Assembly (NCBI GenBank): GCA_039707655.1
Contig: CM077675.1
Coordinates: 417,383,162 to 417,447,161 of the forward strand
Length of the DNA: 64,000 bases
DNA from: Elymus sibiricus
Lineage: Eukaryota > Streptophyta > Magnoliopsida > Poales > Poaceae
Direction: 5' to 3'
The translations under genes were made by a program, and so were the position numbers. This document shows, piece after piece, positions 45,207 through 57,600 of this stretch. A model generated the notes under the pieces. That model was not told where the DNA came from. It worked only from the letters and a program-made list of their open reading frames with translations, and ran no database searches. Positions within the stretch are counted from its first letter, which is position 1, and each line of letters starts with the position of its first letter.

Positions 45207-46405
45207 TTTCTAAACCGCGGCCTATGAAACCTAATGCACGCAACGTGAGTCCTGCTTTCTGATTGGACAAAACCCAAACCACGCGGATCGTGCGTCTGCA
45301 CCATAGGATTCACCCAGATCGAACGACGGTCCTTATACCTCTCGTCAACACACGCTGTTGAAGTTGGGATTTGATTTATATGCAATAAATGCCCCGTAAA
45401 TGATAAAAAATGCTGAAAAATATCGAACGAGCCCATAAATGCGCTAGAAAATCAAACCCGACGTATAATTATGATTGACTATCGTGGGATAAAATTTGGA
45501 GGAGAGGCGATGAAGACACCGTCGATTGGAGTTCGATTTGCCACTTCTCCCCTTGGAACTATGATCCTTCTACTCAGATGCTATGGTTTCCAATGAGCGA
45601 TTATTGTAGCTTGTGCCAAATTTTACCAAAACTTTTCCACGGTGTCTCGAGATGACGCCACGATGACACACCAATTTTCGTGATTTTCTGAGTCCATCTC
45701 CATTTCCTGTAATTAAATTACTGGCATTTATTTAGGTGGACAAATCTCCCATACGAAATGCTTGACAATTTTTCTCATTCGTTGCACAATGACGAAAATC
45801 ACGCAAAGTGACACACAAATGATCTGTAACAGATTCTATGCCACCATCCACACGTAATTCGTGTTGGGATATTTTATTTATAAGAACTAATTAATATGGT
45901 AACTACAAAATATGACTTAGATATAGCAAACGAGACATGTAATCCACCAGAAGATCAATATTAGGACTACAATGATGTTTGCATACCATGGAAAAAACCA
46001 AGGCGAAAGGATGAGGTTGACACCGATTGGAGTCCGAAATGCCAACTCTACTTTTCGTAAACCATGATCCTTTGTGTGAGATGCATTCGTTTTCAAAGGG
46101 CAGGCCATCACAACTTCCGCCAGACATTGCCAATTTTTCCCACGGGGTCTTCACACCATGCCGCGGTGACACACCCATTTTTGTAATTTTCATAATACAT
46201 CTGCATTTCCTCCAATAAAATTACTAACAAGCCCCATGTTGGTGGAAAAATGTCTTCAAATTAGCAAACAAGTCATGAAAATGCGGCCAGAAATCAATAC
46301 AGGGGCTAATAGTTGATTGTCTGCGGATGAAAATAATTCGAGGCGAAATGATGAAGTACCAAATTCATTTGAAATGAAAATATGACTGTTCTGCATGGAC
46401 AAATA

Positions 46406-46435
46406 GCACACGGTTCGTTCACTAGAACCGTGTGC
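46406..46435. repeat. Subterminal hairpin, unit 3 (perfect)
   Basis: GCACACGGTTC-GTTCACTA-GAACCGTGTGC, perfect 11-bp arms. Confidence 0.7.
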
Positions 46436-46697
46436 TTTCTAAACCGCGGCCTATGAAACCTAATGCGCGCAACGTGAGTCCTGCTTTCTGATTGGACAAA
46501 ACGCAAACCACGCAGTTCGTGCGTCTGCACCATAGGATTCACCCAGATCGAACGACGGTCCTTATACCTCTCGTCAACACACGCTGTTGAAGTTGGGATT
46601 TGATTTATATGCAATAAATGCCCCGTAAATGATAAAAATGCTGGAAAATATCGAACGAGCCCATAAATGCGCCAGAAAATCAAACCTGACGTATAAT

Positions 46698-47502
46698 GTG
46701 TCAGACCCGATGACAAAGCCTCTACCACGAGCAAAGCATGAGCAACACCGGATAGCCATTGGTGTTAGGGAAGCCATGTAACTGGATTATGACTCTAGTG
46801 CAAGTGGGAGACTGTAGGAGATATTGCCTAGAGGCAGTTATAACAGTTATTTTGTATCTCCGAGTTTGTAATGAATGTTTATGATCCATGCTATAACTGC
46901 AATGATTCACGAGTCTGCAATATCCACGAGGCCCGGAGGGAAACTCATTTGCACGTGTGGTATAATAAACGGCAAAATGTATTCCTAGTCTTGCCTCTAA
47001 GACTGGCTCAAGTATTGCATGATGATCCTGTTTTGCTGATCATGGGCATGGCTATGCCGACAATTTTGAGGGCACAATGTTGGTAGAACACTTGTGTTGA
47101 ATCAACCCGAATTGATGTTATGCTATGAGATATATTCGTCACAAGTTTATGGTTAATAACACAGAGATGGTTAACTTTTGCATGATTCCTTAGACCATGA
47201 GAGTATCGAGTTTCTTCATGCTTGCTTCATGAACTTTGGGGTTTGTTAAACGTCATCCATAAATGGGTGGCTATTACGGCGGCTTACGGGTTCATGGAAA
47301 AGTATGTCAAGTAACTTGATAGCTCAAGATTGGGATTGGCTCCTCCGACGATGGAGAGATATCTCTGGGCCCTCTCGGTGTTACGGTATCCATCATCGTC
47401 TGGCCACACACTTTGTGATTTGATCACGGGGTGCCGGAACACGGGAACGAGAAAAGAGAACAATACCGGCAACGAGGTAACTGGCATAGTGGACAAGTTG
47501 TA
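46698..47502 (+). mobile_element. Captured Copia fragment, copy 1 (pol end and partial LTR)
   Basis: The first 100 bp encode the end of a Copia polyprotein (DPMTKPLPRAKHEQHRIAI) and a stop. Then comes the purine tract AAGTGGGAGAC and, from 46813, about 690 bp of an LTR starting TGTAGGAGATATTGCC. This end resembles Angela/BARE-group elements. There is no second LTR and no TSD. The simple unit (about 45470) lacks it, which fixes the edges between GACGTATAAT and TTATGATTGAC. Confidence 0.75.
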
Positions 47503-48429
47503 TTATGATTGACTACCGTGGGATAAAATTTGGAGGAGAGGCAATGAAAACACCGTCGATTGGAGTTCGATTTGCCACTTCTCCCCTTGGAACTATGATC
47601 CTTCTACTCAGATGCTATGGTTGCCAATTAGTGATCATTGTAGCTTGTGCCAAAAAATTTCCACGGTGTCTCGAGATGACACCACGATGACACACCAATT
47701 TTCGTGATTTTTTGAGTCCATCTGCATTTCCTGTAATTAAATTACTGACATTTATTTAGGTGGACACATCTCCCATCCAAAATGCTTGACTATTCTTCTC
47801 ATTCGTTGCACAATGACGAAAATCTCGGAAAGTGACACACGAATGATCTGTAACAGATTCTTTGCCACCATCCACACGTAATTCATGTTGGGATATTTTA
47901 TTTATAAGAACTAATTAACATGGTAACTGCAACATATGACTTAGATATAGCAAACGAGACATGTAATCCACCAGAAGATCAATATTAGGACTACAATGAT
48001 GTTTGCATACCATGGAAAAAACCAAGGCGAAAGGATGAGGTTGACACCGATTGGAGTCCGAAATGCCAACTCTACTTTTCATAAACCATGATCCTTTGTG
48101 TGAGATGCATTCGTTTTCAAAGGGCAGGCCATCACAACTTCTGCCAGACATTGCCAATTTTTCCCACGGGGTCTTCACACCATGCCGCGGTGACACACCC
48201 ATTTTTGTAATTTTCATAATACATCTGCATTTCCTCCAATAAAATTACTAACAAGCCCCATGTTGGTGGAAAAATGTCTTCAAATTAGCAAACAAGTCAT
48301 GAAAATGCGGCCAGAAATCAATACAGGGGCTAATAGTTGATTGTCTGCGGATGAAAATAATTCGAGGCGAAATGATGAAGTACCAAATTCATTTGAAATG
48401 AAAATATGACTGTTCTGCATGGACAAATA

Positions 48430-48459
48430 GCACACGGTTCGTTCACTAGAACCGTGTGC
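48430..48459. repeat. Subterminal hairpin, unit 4 (perfect)
   Basis: Identical to the one at 46406, exactly 2,024 bp later. Confidence 0.7.
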
Positions 48460-48721
48460 TTTCTAAACCGCGGCCTATGAAACCTAATGCACGCAACATG
48501 AGTCCTGCTTTCTGATTGGACAAAACGCAAACCACGCAGTTCGTGCGTCTGCACCATAGGATTCACCCAGATCGAACGACGGTCCTTATACCTCTCGTCA
48601 ACACACGCTGTTGAAGTTGGGATTTGATTTATATGCAATAAATGCCCCGTAAATGATAAAAATGCTGGAAAATATCGAACGAGCCCATAAATGCGCCAGA
48701 AAATCAAACCTGACGTATAAT

Positions 48722-49526
48722 GTGTCAGACCCGATGACAAAGCCTCTACCACGAGCAAAGCATGAGCAACACCGGATAGCCATTGGTGTTAGGGAAGCCA
48801 TGTAACTGGATTATGACTCTAGTGCAAGTGGGAGACTGTAGGAGATATTGCCTAGAGGCAGTTATAACAGTTATTTTGTATCTCCGAGTTTGTAATGAAT
48901 GTTTATGATCCATGCTATAACTGCAATGATTCACGAGTCTGCAATATCCACGAGGCCCGGAGGGAAACTCATTTGCACGTGTGGTATAATAAACGGCAAA
49001 ATGTATTCCTAGTCTTGCCTCTAAGACTGGCTCAAGTATTGCATGATGATCCTGTTTTGCTGATCATGGGCATGGCTATGCCGACAATTTTGAGGGCACA
49101 ATGTTGGTAGAACACTTGTGTTGAATCAACCCGAATTGATGTTATGCTATGAGATATATTCGTCACAAGTTTATGGTTAATAACACAGAGATGGTTAACT
49201 TTTGCATGATTCCTTAGACCATGAGAGTATCGAGTTTCTTCATGCTTGCTTCATGAACTTTGGGGTTTGTTAAACGTCATCCATAAATGGGTGGCTATTA
49301 CGGCGGCTTACGGGTTCATGGAAAAGTATGTCAAGTAACTTGATAGCTCAAGATTGGGATTGGCTCCTCCGACGATGGAGAGATATCTCTGGGCCCTCTC
49401 GGTGTTACGGTATCCATCATCGTCTGGCCACACACTTTGTGATTTGATCACGGGGTGCCGGAACACGGGAACGAGAAAAGAGAACAATACCGGCAACGAG
49501 GTAACTGGCATAGTGGACAAGTTGTA
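48722..49526 (+). mobile_element. Captured Copia fragment, copy 2
   Basis: Same 805 bp with the same edges, inside the fourth unit. It was copied with the unit, not inserted again. Confidence 0.75.
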
Positions 49527-50453
49527 TTATGATTGACTACCGTGGGATAGAATTTGGAGGAGAGGCAATGAAAACACCGTCGATTGGAGTTCGATTTGCC
49601 ACTTCTCCCCTTGGAACTATGATCCTTCTACTCAGATGCTATGGTTGCCAATTAGTGATCATTGTAGCTTGTGCCAAAAAATTTCCACGGTGTCTCGAGA
49701 TGACACCACGATGACACACCAATTTTCGTGATTTTTTGAGTCCATCTGCATTTCCTGTAATTAAATTACTGACATTTATTTAGGTGGACACATCTCCCAT
49801 CCAAAATGCTTGACTATTCTTCTCATTCGTTGCACAATGACGAAAATCTCGGAAAGTGACACACGAATGATCTGTAACAGATTCTTTGCCACCATCCACA
49901 CGTAATTCATGTTGGGATATTTTATTTATAAGAACTAATTAACATGGTAACTGCAACATATGACTTAGATATAGCAAACGAGACATGTAATCCACCAGAA
50001 GATCAATATTAGGACTACAATGATGTTTGCATACCATGGAAAAAACCAAGGCGAAAGGATGAGGTTGACACCGATTGGAGTCCGAAATGCCAACTCTACT
50101 TTTCGTAAACCATGATCCTTTGTGTGAGATGCATTCGTTTTCAAAGGGCAGGCCATCACAACTTCCGCCAGACATTGCCAATTTTTCCCACGGGGTCTTC
50201 ACACCATGCCGCGGTGACACACCCATTTTTGTAATTTTCATAATACATCTGCATTTCCTCCAATAAAATTACTAACAAGCCCCATGTTGGTGGAAAAATG
50301 TCTTCAAATTAGCAAACAAGTCATGAAAATGCGGCCAGAAATCAATACAGGGGCTAATAGTTGATTGTCTGCGGATGAAAATAATTCGAGGCGAAATGAT
50401 GAAGTACCAAATTCATTTGAAATGAAAATATGACTGTTCTGCATGGACAAATA

Positions 50454-50483
50454 GCACACGGTTCGTTCACTAGAACCGTGTGC
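50454..50483. repeat. Subterminal hairpin, unit 5 (perfect)
   Basis: Identical to the one at 46406, 4,048 bp later. Confidence 0.7.
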
Positions 50484-50745
50484 TTTCTAAACCGCGGCCT
50501 ATGAAACCTAATGCACGCAACATGAGTCCTGCTTTCTGATTGGACAAAACGCAAACCACGCAGTTCGTGCGTCTGCACCATAGGATTCACCCAGATCGAA
50601 CGACGGTCCTTATACCTCTCGTCAACACACGCTGTTGAAGTTGGGATTTGATTTATATGCAATAAATGCCCCGTAAATGATAAAAATGCTGGAAAATATC
50701 GAACGAGCCCATAAATGCGCCAGAAAATCAAACCTGACGTATAAT

Positions 50746-51550
50746 GTGTCAGACCCGATGACAAAGCCTCTACCACGAGCAAAGCATGAGCAACACCGGA
50801 TAGCCATTGGTGTTAGGGAAGCCATGTAACTGGATTATGACTCTAGTGCAAGTGGGAGACTGTAGGAGATATTGCCTAGAGGCAGTTATAACAGTTATTT
50901 TGTATCTCCGAGTTTGTAATGAATGTTTATGATCCATGCTATAACTGCAATGATTCACGAGTCTGCAATATCCACGAGGCCCGGAGGGAAACTCATTTGC
51001 ACGTGTGGTATAATAAACGGCAAAATGTATTCCTAGTCTTGCCTCTAAGACTGGCTCAAGTATTGCATGATGATCCTGTTTTGCTGATCATGGGCATGGC
51101 TATGCCGACAATTTTGAGGGCACAATGTTGGTAGAACACTTGTGTTGAATCAACCCGAATTGATGTTATGCTATGAGATATATTCGTCACAAGTTTATGG
51201 TTAATAACACAGAGATGGTTAACTTTTGCATGATTCCTTAGACCATGAGAGTATCGAGTTTCTTCATGCTTGCTTCATGAACTTTGGGGTTTGTTAAACG
51301 TCATCCATAAATGGGTGGCTATTACGGCGGCTTACGGGTTCATGGAAAAGTATGTCAAGTAACTTGATAGCTCAAGATTGGGATTGGCTCCTCCGACGAT
51401 GGAGAGATATCTCTGGGCCCTCTCGGTGTTACGGTATCCATCATCGTCTGGCCACACACTTTGTGATTTGATCACGGGGTGCCGGAACACGGGAACGAGA
51501 AAAGAGAACAATACCGGCAACGAGGTAACTGGCATAGTGGACAAGTTGTA
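50746..51550 (+). mobile_element. Captured Copia fragment, copy 3
   Basis: Same 805 bp with the same edges, inside the fifth unit. The sixth unit (about 52770) lacks it, like units 1 and 2. Confidence 0.75.
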
Positions 51551-52477
51551 TTATGATTGACTACCGTGGGATAAAATTTGGAGGAGAGGCAATGAAAACA
51601 CCGTCGATTGGAGTTCGATTTGCCACTTCTCCCCTTGGAACTATGATCCTTCTACTCAGATGCTATGGTTGCCAATTAGTGATCATTGTAGCTTGTGCCA
51701 AAAAATTTCCACGGTGTCTCGAGATGACACCACGATGACACACCAATTTTCGTGATTTTTTGAGTCCATCTGCATTTCCTGTAATTAAATTACTGACATT
51801 TATTTAGGTGGACACATCTCCCATCCAAAATGCTTGACTATTCTTCTCATTCGTTGCACAATGACGAAAATCTCGGAAAGTGACACACGAATGATCTGTA
51901 ACAGATTCTTTGCCACCATCCACACGTAATTCATGTTGGGATATTTTATTTATAAGAACTAATTAACATGGTAACTGCAAAATATGACTTAGATATAGCA
52001 AACGAGACATGTAATCCACCAGAAGATCAATATTAGGAGTACAATGATGTTTGCATACCATGGAAAAAACCAAGGCGAAAGGATGAGGTTGACACCGATT
52101 GGAGTCCGAAATGCCAACTCTACTTTTCGTAAATCATGATCCTTTGTGTGAGATGCATTCGTTTTCAAAGGGCAGGCCATCACAACTTCCGCCAGACATT
52201 GCCAATTTTTCCCACGGGGTTTTCACACCATGCCACAGTGACACACCCATTTTTGTAATTTTCATAATACATCTGCATTTCCTCCAATTAAATTAATAAC
52301 AAGCACCATGTTGGTGGAAAAATATCTTCAAATTAGCAAACAAGTCATGAAAATGCGGCCGGAAATCAATACAGGGGCTAATAGTTGATTGTCTGCGGAT
52401 GAAAATAATTCGAGGCGAAATGATGAAGTCCCAAATTCATTTGAAATGAAAATGTGACTGTTCTGCATGGACAAATA

Positions 52478-52507
52478 GCACACGGTTCGTTCACTAGAAC
52501 CGTGTGC
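52478..52507. repeat. Subterminal hairpin, unit 6 (perfect)
   Basis: Identical perfect hairpin in the last, partial unit. Confidence 0.7.
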
Positions 52508-52849
52508 TTTCTAAACCGCGGCCTATGAAACCTAATGCACGCAACGTGAGTCCTGCTTTCTGATTGGACAAAACCCAAACCACGTGGATCGTGCGTCTGC
52601 ACCATAGGATTCACCCAGATCGAACGACGGTCCTTATACCTCTTGTCAACACACGCTGTTGAAGTTGGGATTTGATTTATATGCAATAAATGCCCCGTAA
52701 ATGATAAAAAATGCTGAAAAATATCGAACAAGCCCATAAATGCGCCAGAAAATCAAACCTGGCATATAATTATGATTGACTACCGTGGGATAAAATTTGG
52801 AAGAGAGGCAATGAAAACACCGTCGATTGGAGTTCGATTTGCCACTTCT

Positions 52850-54161
52850 TGAAAGTGCTAGTTATCGACTAGAGGGGGGTGAATAGGCGATTTTTATGAA
52901 AGTCTTCAAAACAGGGAATGTATTCGAATAGAGTGGAAACGTAAACAGGATCAGGTAGGGATACAATCAAGAATCTAATCTAGGCATGCATCACAGTGAA
53001 GACATACAAACATGTTAAGCTTTAACATCATGCACAATAAGATGAGTCGAAGATAAACTTAGACAGTACGAAGATAAACAGCAGGCATGAATGTCTTCAA
53101 GACAAGTCTTCAGTGATGAACAGGGAAAGGCTTCACGATACAGAACAGGAATGTAAAGAAGTGAAGGATAGAACCAGTTGCTTGACGAGGACACATGATT
53201 TGTTGGACCAGTTCCAGTTGCTGTGACAACTGTACGTCTAGTTAGGGAGGCTGAGATTGAACTCAGAAGACCTCGTCTTCAACTTATTCCCCTTGAGCCG
53301 AAGTCACTTAGACATCGCCCAATCACTCTCGTAAGTCTTCAGGGGAGACTTCCGAAACCCGTACAAACTTGGTCACCCGGCTATCCACAATGACTCTTGG
53401 ATTGCTCTAGACCCAGACGCCTAACCGTCTGGAAGATCACAGTCTTCAAGTGTAATAAGTCTTCAGTTCTCTCAGAACAGAATGACTTCGGTGATGCTCA
53501 AACACTCTAGCTCTAGGTGTTTATGTGTATCCTCGCAGGATGTGTCTCTCTCAATGTCTTCGAGGTGGGTTGCTCCAAAACGACAACAGCCGTATCTCTC
53601 TCTGAGCAGCCACCTTCTTATGGTGGAGGGGGTGGGCTATTTATAGCCAGCGGGCAACCCGACCTGATATGACCGAAATGACCCTGGGTCAATGGCCAAC
53701 CGACACGTGTCACAACGGTCGGATTTCAAACACACGCGACTGCTTTACTTGAGCTCCAAGTAAAGCTGACTCAACCAACTCTGGAAGAGATTTTCTCTCA
53801 TAGTCTTCACTCGAAGACATAGGTATGGGTTGAGCATCACGTCAGCATCTGACATCGATCACATCGACCCCACTTAACAGTACGGTGGTTCCTATGACTC
53901 AGGAAAGAAGAAACATAACTACCAAAAGACTTCATCTTTGCGTTTCATTGTCTTCGGACGAATGTCTTCGCTTACCACCAATGGCTTCAGCCGTCATCAA
54001 TGTCTTATGACATTTTTGGGGTCGTCTTCGATGGCTAAACCGAAACTTCAGGGACTTCTCTCTGTGTTAACCTGTGAACTCTCGCAAACACATTAGTCCC
54101 TCAACCACGTTTGTCTTCAATACTCCAAAACCAAACAAGGGTGGCACTAGATGCACTTATA
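52850..54161 (-). repeat. 3' LTR of Copia-2
   Basis: Starts TGAAAGTGCTAGTTATCG on plus and ends TGCACTTATA. On minus this gives TATAAGTGCA...CACTTTCA, so the inner end is not the usual TG and the boundary could be a few bases off. A CTATAAATAG TATA box lies on minus at 53637-53646. GAAGAC/GTCTTC words are very frequent. Confidence 0.75.
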
Positions 54162-54671
54162 ATCTCCCCCTTTTTGGTGATTGATGACAAACTGGTTGAA
54201 GTTTTCAACGGGGATAAAATATGTGAAGATAAGGTTTTGAAGATTTTGATTACAAGATATAGAGAGCTCCCCCTGAAGATGTGCTCATGAAAATTTTGCT
54301 TTGAATGCAAGTGCACATGGCAGGTTGTAGTTTGTGGAGATCTCCCCCTATACTTTGTAATCCAATCACTATGCATTAATAGATATGTCGAAGATAATGA
54401 AATGCATAATGAAAAATGGGCGTCTGCAGAATGACTTCGAGCGCATAAGATAACTGGTAAGAAGCGCCAAAGAGTACGGTAAACATAAAGTGCAGACGTC
54501 CATCAGGACTTAAGTTTTACAACCCAAAGCAGCAAATGTTCAGAAACAAGAGTTGTAAACTTAGCAAAAATAGCACCCAACCCTTATTAGTAGACCCGCT
54601 TGAAGACTGTCATCCAATGCTTCTCCCCCTTTGTCATCGAATGACCAAAAAGGGACGAAGACATTGAAAAA
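54162..54671 (-). other. Multiplied polypurine tract region of Copia-2
   Basis: Non-coding. On minus, purine tracts with GGGGGAG occur at 54162-54176 (the primary tract), about 54266, 54342 and 54620 (AAAGGGGGAGAAGC). This matches the multiplied polypurine tract of Sireviruses. Confidence 0.65.
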
Positions 54672-57600
54672 CTAAACATTCCCAGCAGGTATCGATGAAG
54701 CCGGTGCAGCAGGGTCGCGGGGAGCTGGTGTTGTGGAGCGACGCCGGGTCGATGGAGGCAGAGAGGTGGCATCATCAGCTTCATCAGCGAGCCTGACATT
54801 GGCAGATGGGGCTGAAGAAGAGTAATCACTGTCTTCGAGAGATGGAGTCTTGCGCCATTTCTCCGCACTGGGAGGTGGTGCACCAGATCTGTAGCGGGGG
54901 TGAAAACCATCTTCTCGAAGCTCATCTTCAGGAGCCAGCATAGTTAAAGTCCTCCATGAGCGGCGACTGGTTTCATAGGCCACAAAGGCATTCTTGGTGG
55001 CGAGGTTGCGAACATGATTGACATCTTGCCTCATGGCATGCATCTGGCGCCGAGTCCACTCATGGTGCTTGTCTTGCCTTTGAATCAGTGAAACAAGAAG
55101 TTCACGATCAGTGAGGGCACGCTCTCTCCTTGGCAGGCGTTGGCGTGGCAGAGTCTAGCAGTGGCTTCGGTGTTGGTAGCACCGGATCTTGGTTGGCGAA
55201 ATGCACCAATAAGTCTTGCCCTTGATGGATCAGAAGGAATGTGAAGACCTTCAATATCAGCAGTGCCACTAGTGCCTTCAACAATAGGATTCTTGCTCTT
55301 GGATGGATACAGATCTGCTGGCACAACTTCAATATCTGGAAGATAAACGCCATGGTTGCGAGGAGAAGGAAGAAACCTGGTGTTGGTTCCATACTTGATG
55401 AAGCGCATGATCCACGGAGCATATATCTTCGGCTCGAGGACATTGAAACCATTAGCAGCAAGGTTGCGAAGAAATAAGTCTTGAAGATTGAACCTGATGC
55501 CATATACAATGTTGTAGAGCAATGTCTTCATAGGCCCTTCAATCTTGCGAGATGAGTTGTGCCCTTTAATCGTCCAGATAGTGTGCCGAAGAATGTGATA
55601 GATAGTCCTAGGCAAGTACTGAAGATCATCCACAAAGAAGGAAGTGGGCAAATATGCATTTCTAGCCAAAGGCTTCATCATTGTTAGCATCTCAGTCATG
55701 TTGGGTTCTCGCATTTGGAAGAGGCTTCGAGTGGCAATCGCATAGGCTTCAGAGCGAGGATCCAACTCTTCACCGGAGGTAGCAAGTGGTGTTGCAGGAA
55801 AGAAATCCAGTGGTGAAGCAGTAATATGCTCATCCCTTATCATAAACTCCAGCTGCCATGTGTTCAAGTCACGACCGAAGCCAGAGATATGGAGAGTTGC
55901 GTAGAACTGAAGGATGAGCTCTTCATTCCAGTCTTCATGGTCAGTGCAGAAAGGAAGGAGACCCACATCACGAAGACAGTCCAGTGCTTGATCATAACAT
56001 GGGAGACCTTTCATAGCTTCAAAACTGAGATGTTTGTGGGGAAAGATCCTGTTCAGACCGTAGAGCACACACATGTAGTACTATCGTTGTGGAGCACTCC
56101 AGAATCTGTCAGACTGTATCCTTGCATGCTTGTATGGATTGCGTTCAGAGTTGAAGAAGGTGTTGTTCAGCCGGAACCTTTCCAACTCGAAGACTAAGGG
56201 TCTTGCTGGGCCTGACTGGCGAAGACATGGAAGACGTGGCATGGGATTCATGACGTTGGGGCGCCGATCAAGGTGGAACTCATACTGTGGTCCCATCCGT
56301 GGTGGTGCAACCAGACGAGGCCATCTTACAGGAACCATCTCTCCTTCCCTATTTCGAGCCATCACAATGGTGTCCTCATTGTCTTCAGTTGATGGCGTGG
56401 CAGGGACAGGAGGTCCATCTGGGGAGGGGGCATTGGCATCGCCCATAGTGGCATCGGCAGCAATGTCTTCGGCTGTCGTATTGTCTGTTGCAGGTTGACT
56501 TGGAGGTACATCTTCAATCATCAGTACTCCTTCAACTGGTGCAGTCGGTGAAACTCGGACTTCGTCTTCGGGAATGGGAGACATGAGAGCGCGAGGGCCT
56601 CAACGAAGACGTTTGAGGGGGGAGTGCGAGTTGTGGCGTCAATCTCCTCTAGAGCAAATGGAGATTCTGGCGAGGCAGACACGGGTGGGAAGAAGGGTGG
56701 TGATGGTGTACCAGGTTTAGCTTCAGTAATTTTTGGTCGGAGGGGAGTTCCAATATCCACAAAATCACTTGTTGGCTGTGAGGAGGAGTCCATTGGCGCG
56801 TCCACCTGTAGAACATGTTCTAGCTCAACATTGGCTTCAGGACCAATGCCCTCATGAGCAAAGTCTTCAGCTGCTGCAGTGTCTTCAGCAGCTGGGGTAT
56901 CTTCTGGATTCTGAGTCTGTGTGGAAGCAGACTCATGTAGAACAACTCTTCTGTCTAAGTTCTCTGAGACGGGAGGAGCCACGGAGATTGGCTTGATGAC
57001 CAGGGGCTCTAGTTGAGGAGCGGGGGTTGATGACGGAGCAGTAGGGGGAACTGGTGTTGTGTCTTGTGCTGGCAACGAAGACTTTGATTTTCTTGTCTTC
57101 AACCTCTTCAGAGGTTGGGCTTCAGAGGCCGCTGCCTTGCGCTTCTTGGCTTCAGCTTCAGCTTTCTTGGTCTTCTTGCTATCAGCAGCAGAGGAAGACG
57201 GAGGTGCACGAGGACTGGAGAAGCCAGCAGGAAATTCAATGCCACGGCGCACAGATGGTGTAGGAGAAGGCACATCCGAAGACATCGAAGCTTGCCTAGA
57301 GCATGCAATGACTTCGGGAGCAAGTGCAGGCTGGCCAAGTGCTTTTCTCTTCAGCATGTCATTGTGAGCCTAGACCATGATAGCAGTCTTTCTCTTGAGG
57401 CGCGCAAGGGCTCCCTTGACAGCTTCACATCACTTCTCGAAGGCAGCCTTGAGATCTGTCATCATCAGCTGATATCCCTTGATCTTCTCGGCGTTGAGTC
57501 TGTGCACATTTTGCTTAAAGAGCTCCTTTTCATGGCTGATCTTGGCCTTCATTTGCTTGGCCTTCTGAGCCACAGTCAGTTCCTCATTTACAAGACCTTG

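Larger units (their letters stand above)
21151..52849 (+). mobile_element. CACTA (En/Spm) DNA transposon with nested insertions and a tandem-repeat flank
   Basis: Identified by a TNP2-type transposase on plus (40176-43776). Also carried are a GRF zinc-finger gene and an acidic-protein gene on minus, and short subterminal-type repeats around GCACACGGTTC or GCACACAGTTC at both flanks (21180-21300 and 43990-52507). Removing A, C and the MITE leaves about 15 kb. Neither CACTA-type terminal inverted repeat was found. The left end meets element B near 21150 and the right side is interrupted by Copia-2 at 52850, so both limits are approximate. Confidence 0.65.
43990..52849. repeat. Tandem-repeat flank of the CACTA element (five full units and one partial)
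   Basis: Measured from the hairpin, units start at 43990, 45177, 46406, 48430, 50454 and 52478 (partial, cut by Copia-2). The basic unit is about 1.19-1.23 kb. The third, fourth and fifth are exactly 2,024 bp because each holds the same 805-bp insert, and these three are nearly identical. Within a unit there are diverged sub-repeats, for example GATTGGAGT(T/C)CGA at about 45514 and 46026. No real genes: the recurring 60-142-codon frames are repeats of the same non-coding sequence. Confidence 0.85.

Noticed and set aside
46306..46734. 142-codon minus ORF repeated at 48330-48758 and 50354-50782
   Set aside because: It recurs only because the 2,024-bp unit does. It spans the edge between unit and captured fragment, has no domain, and related units break it.
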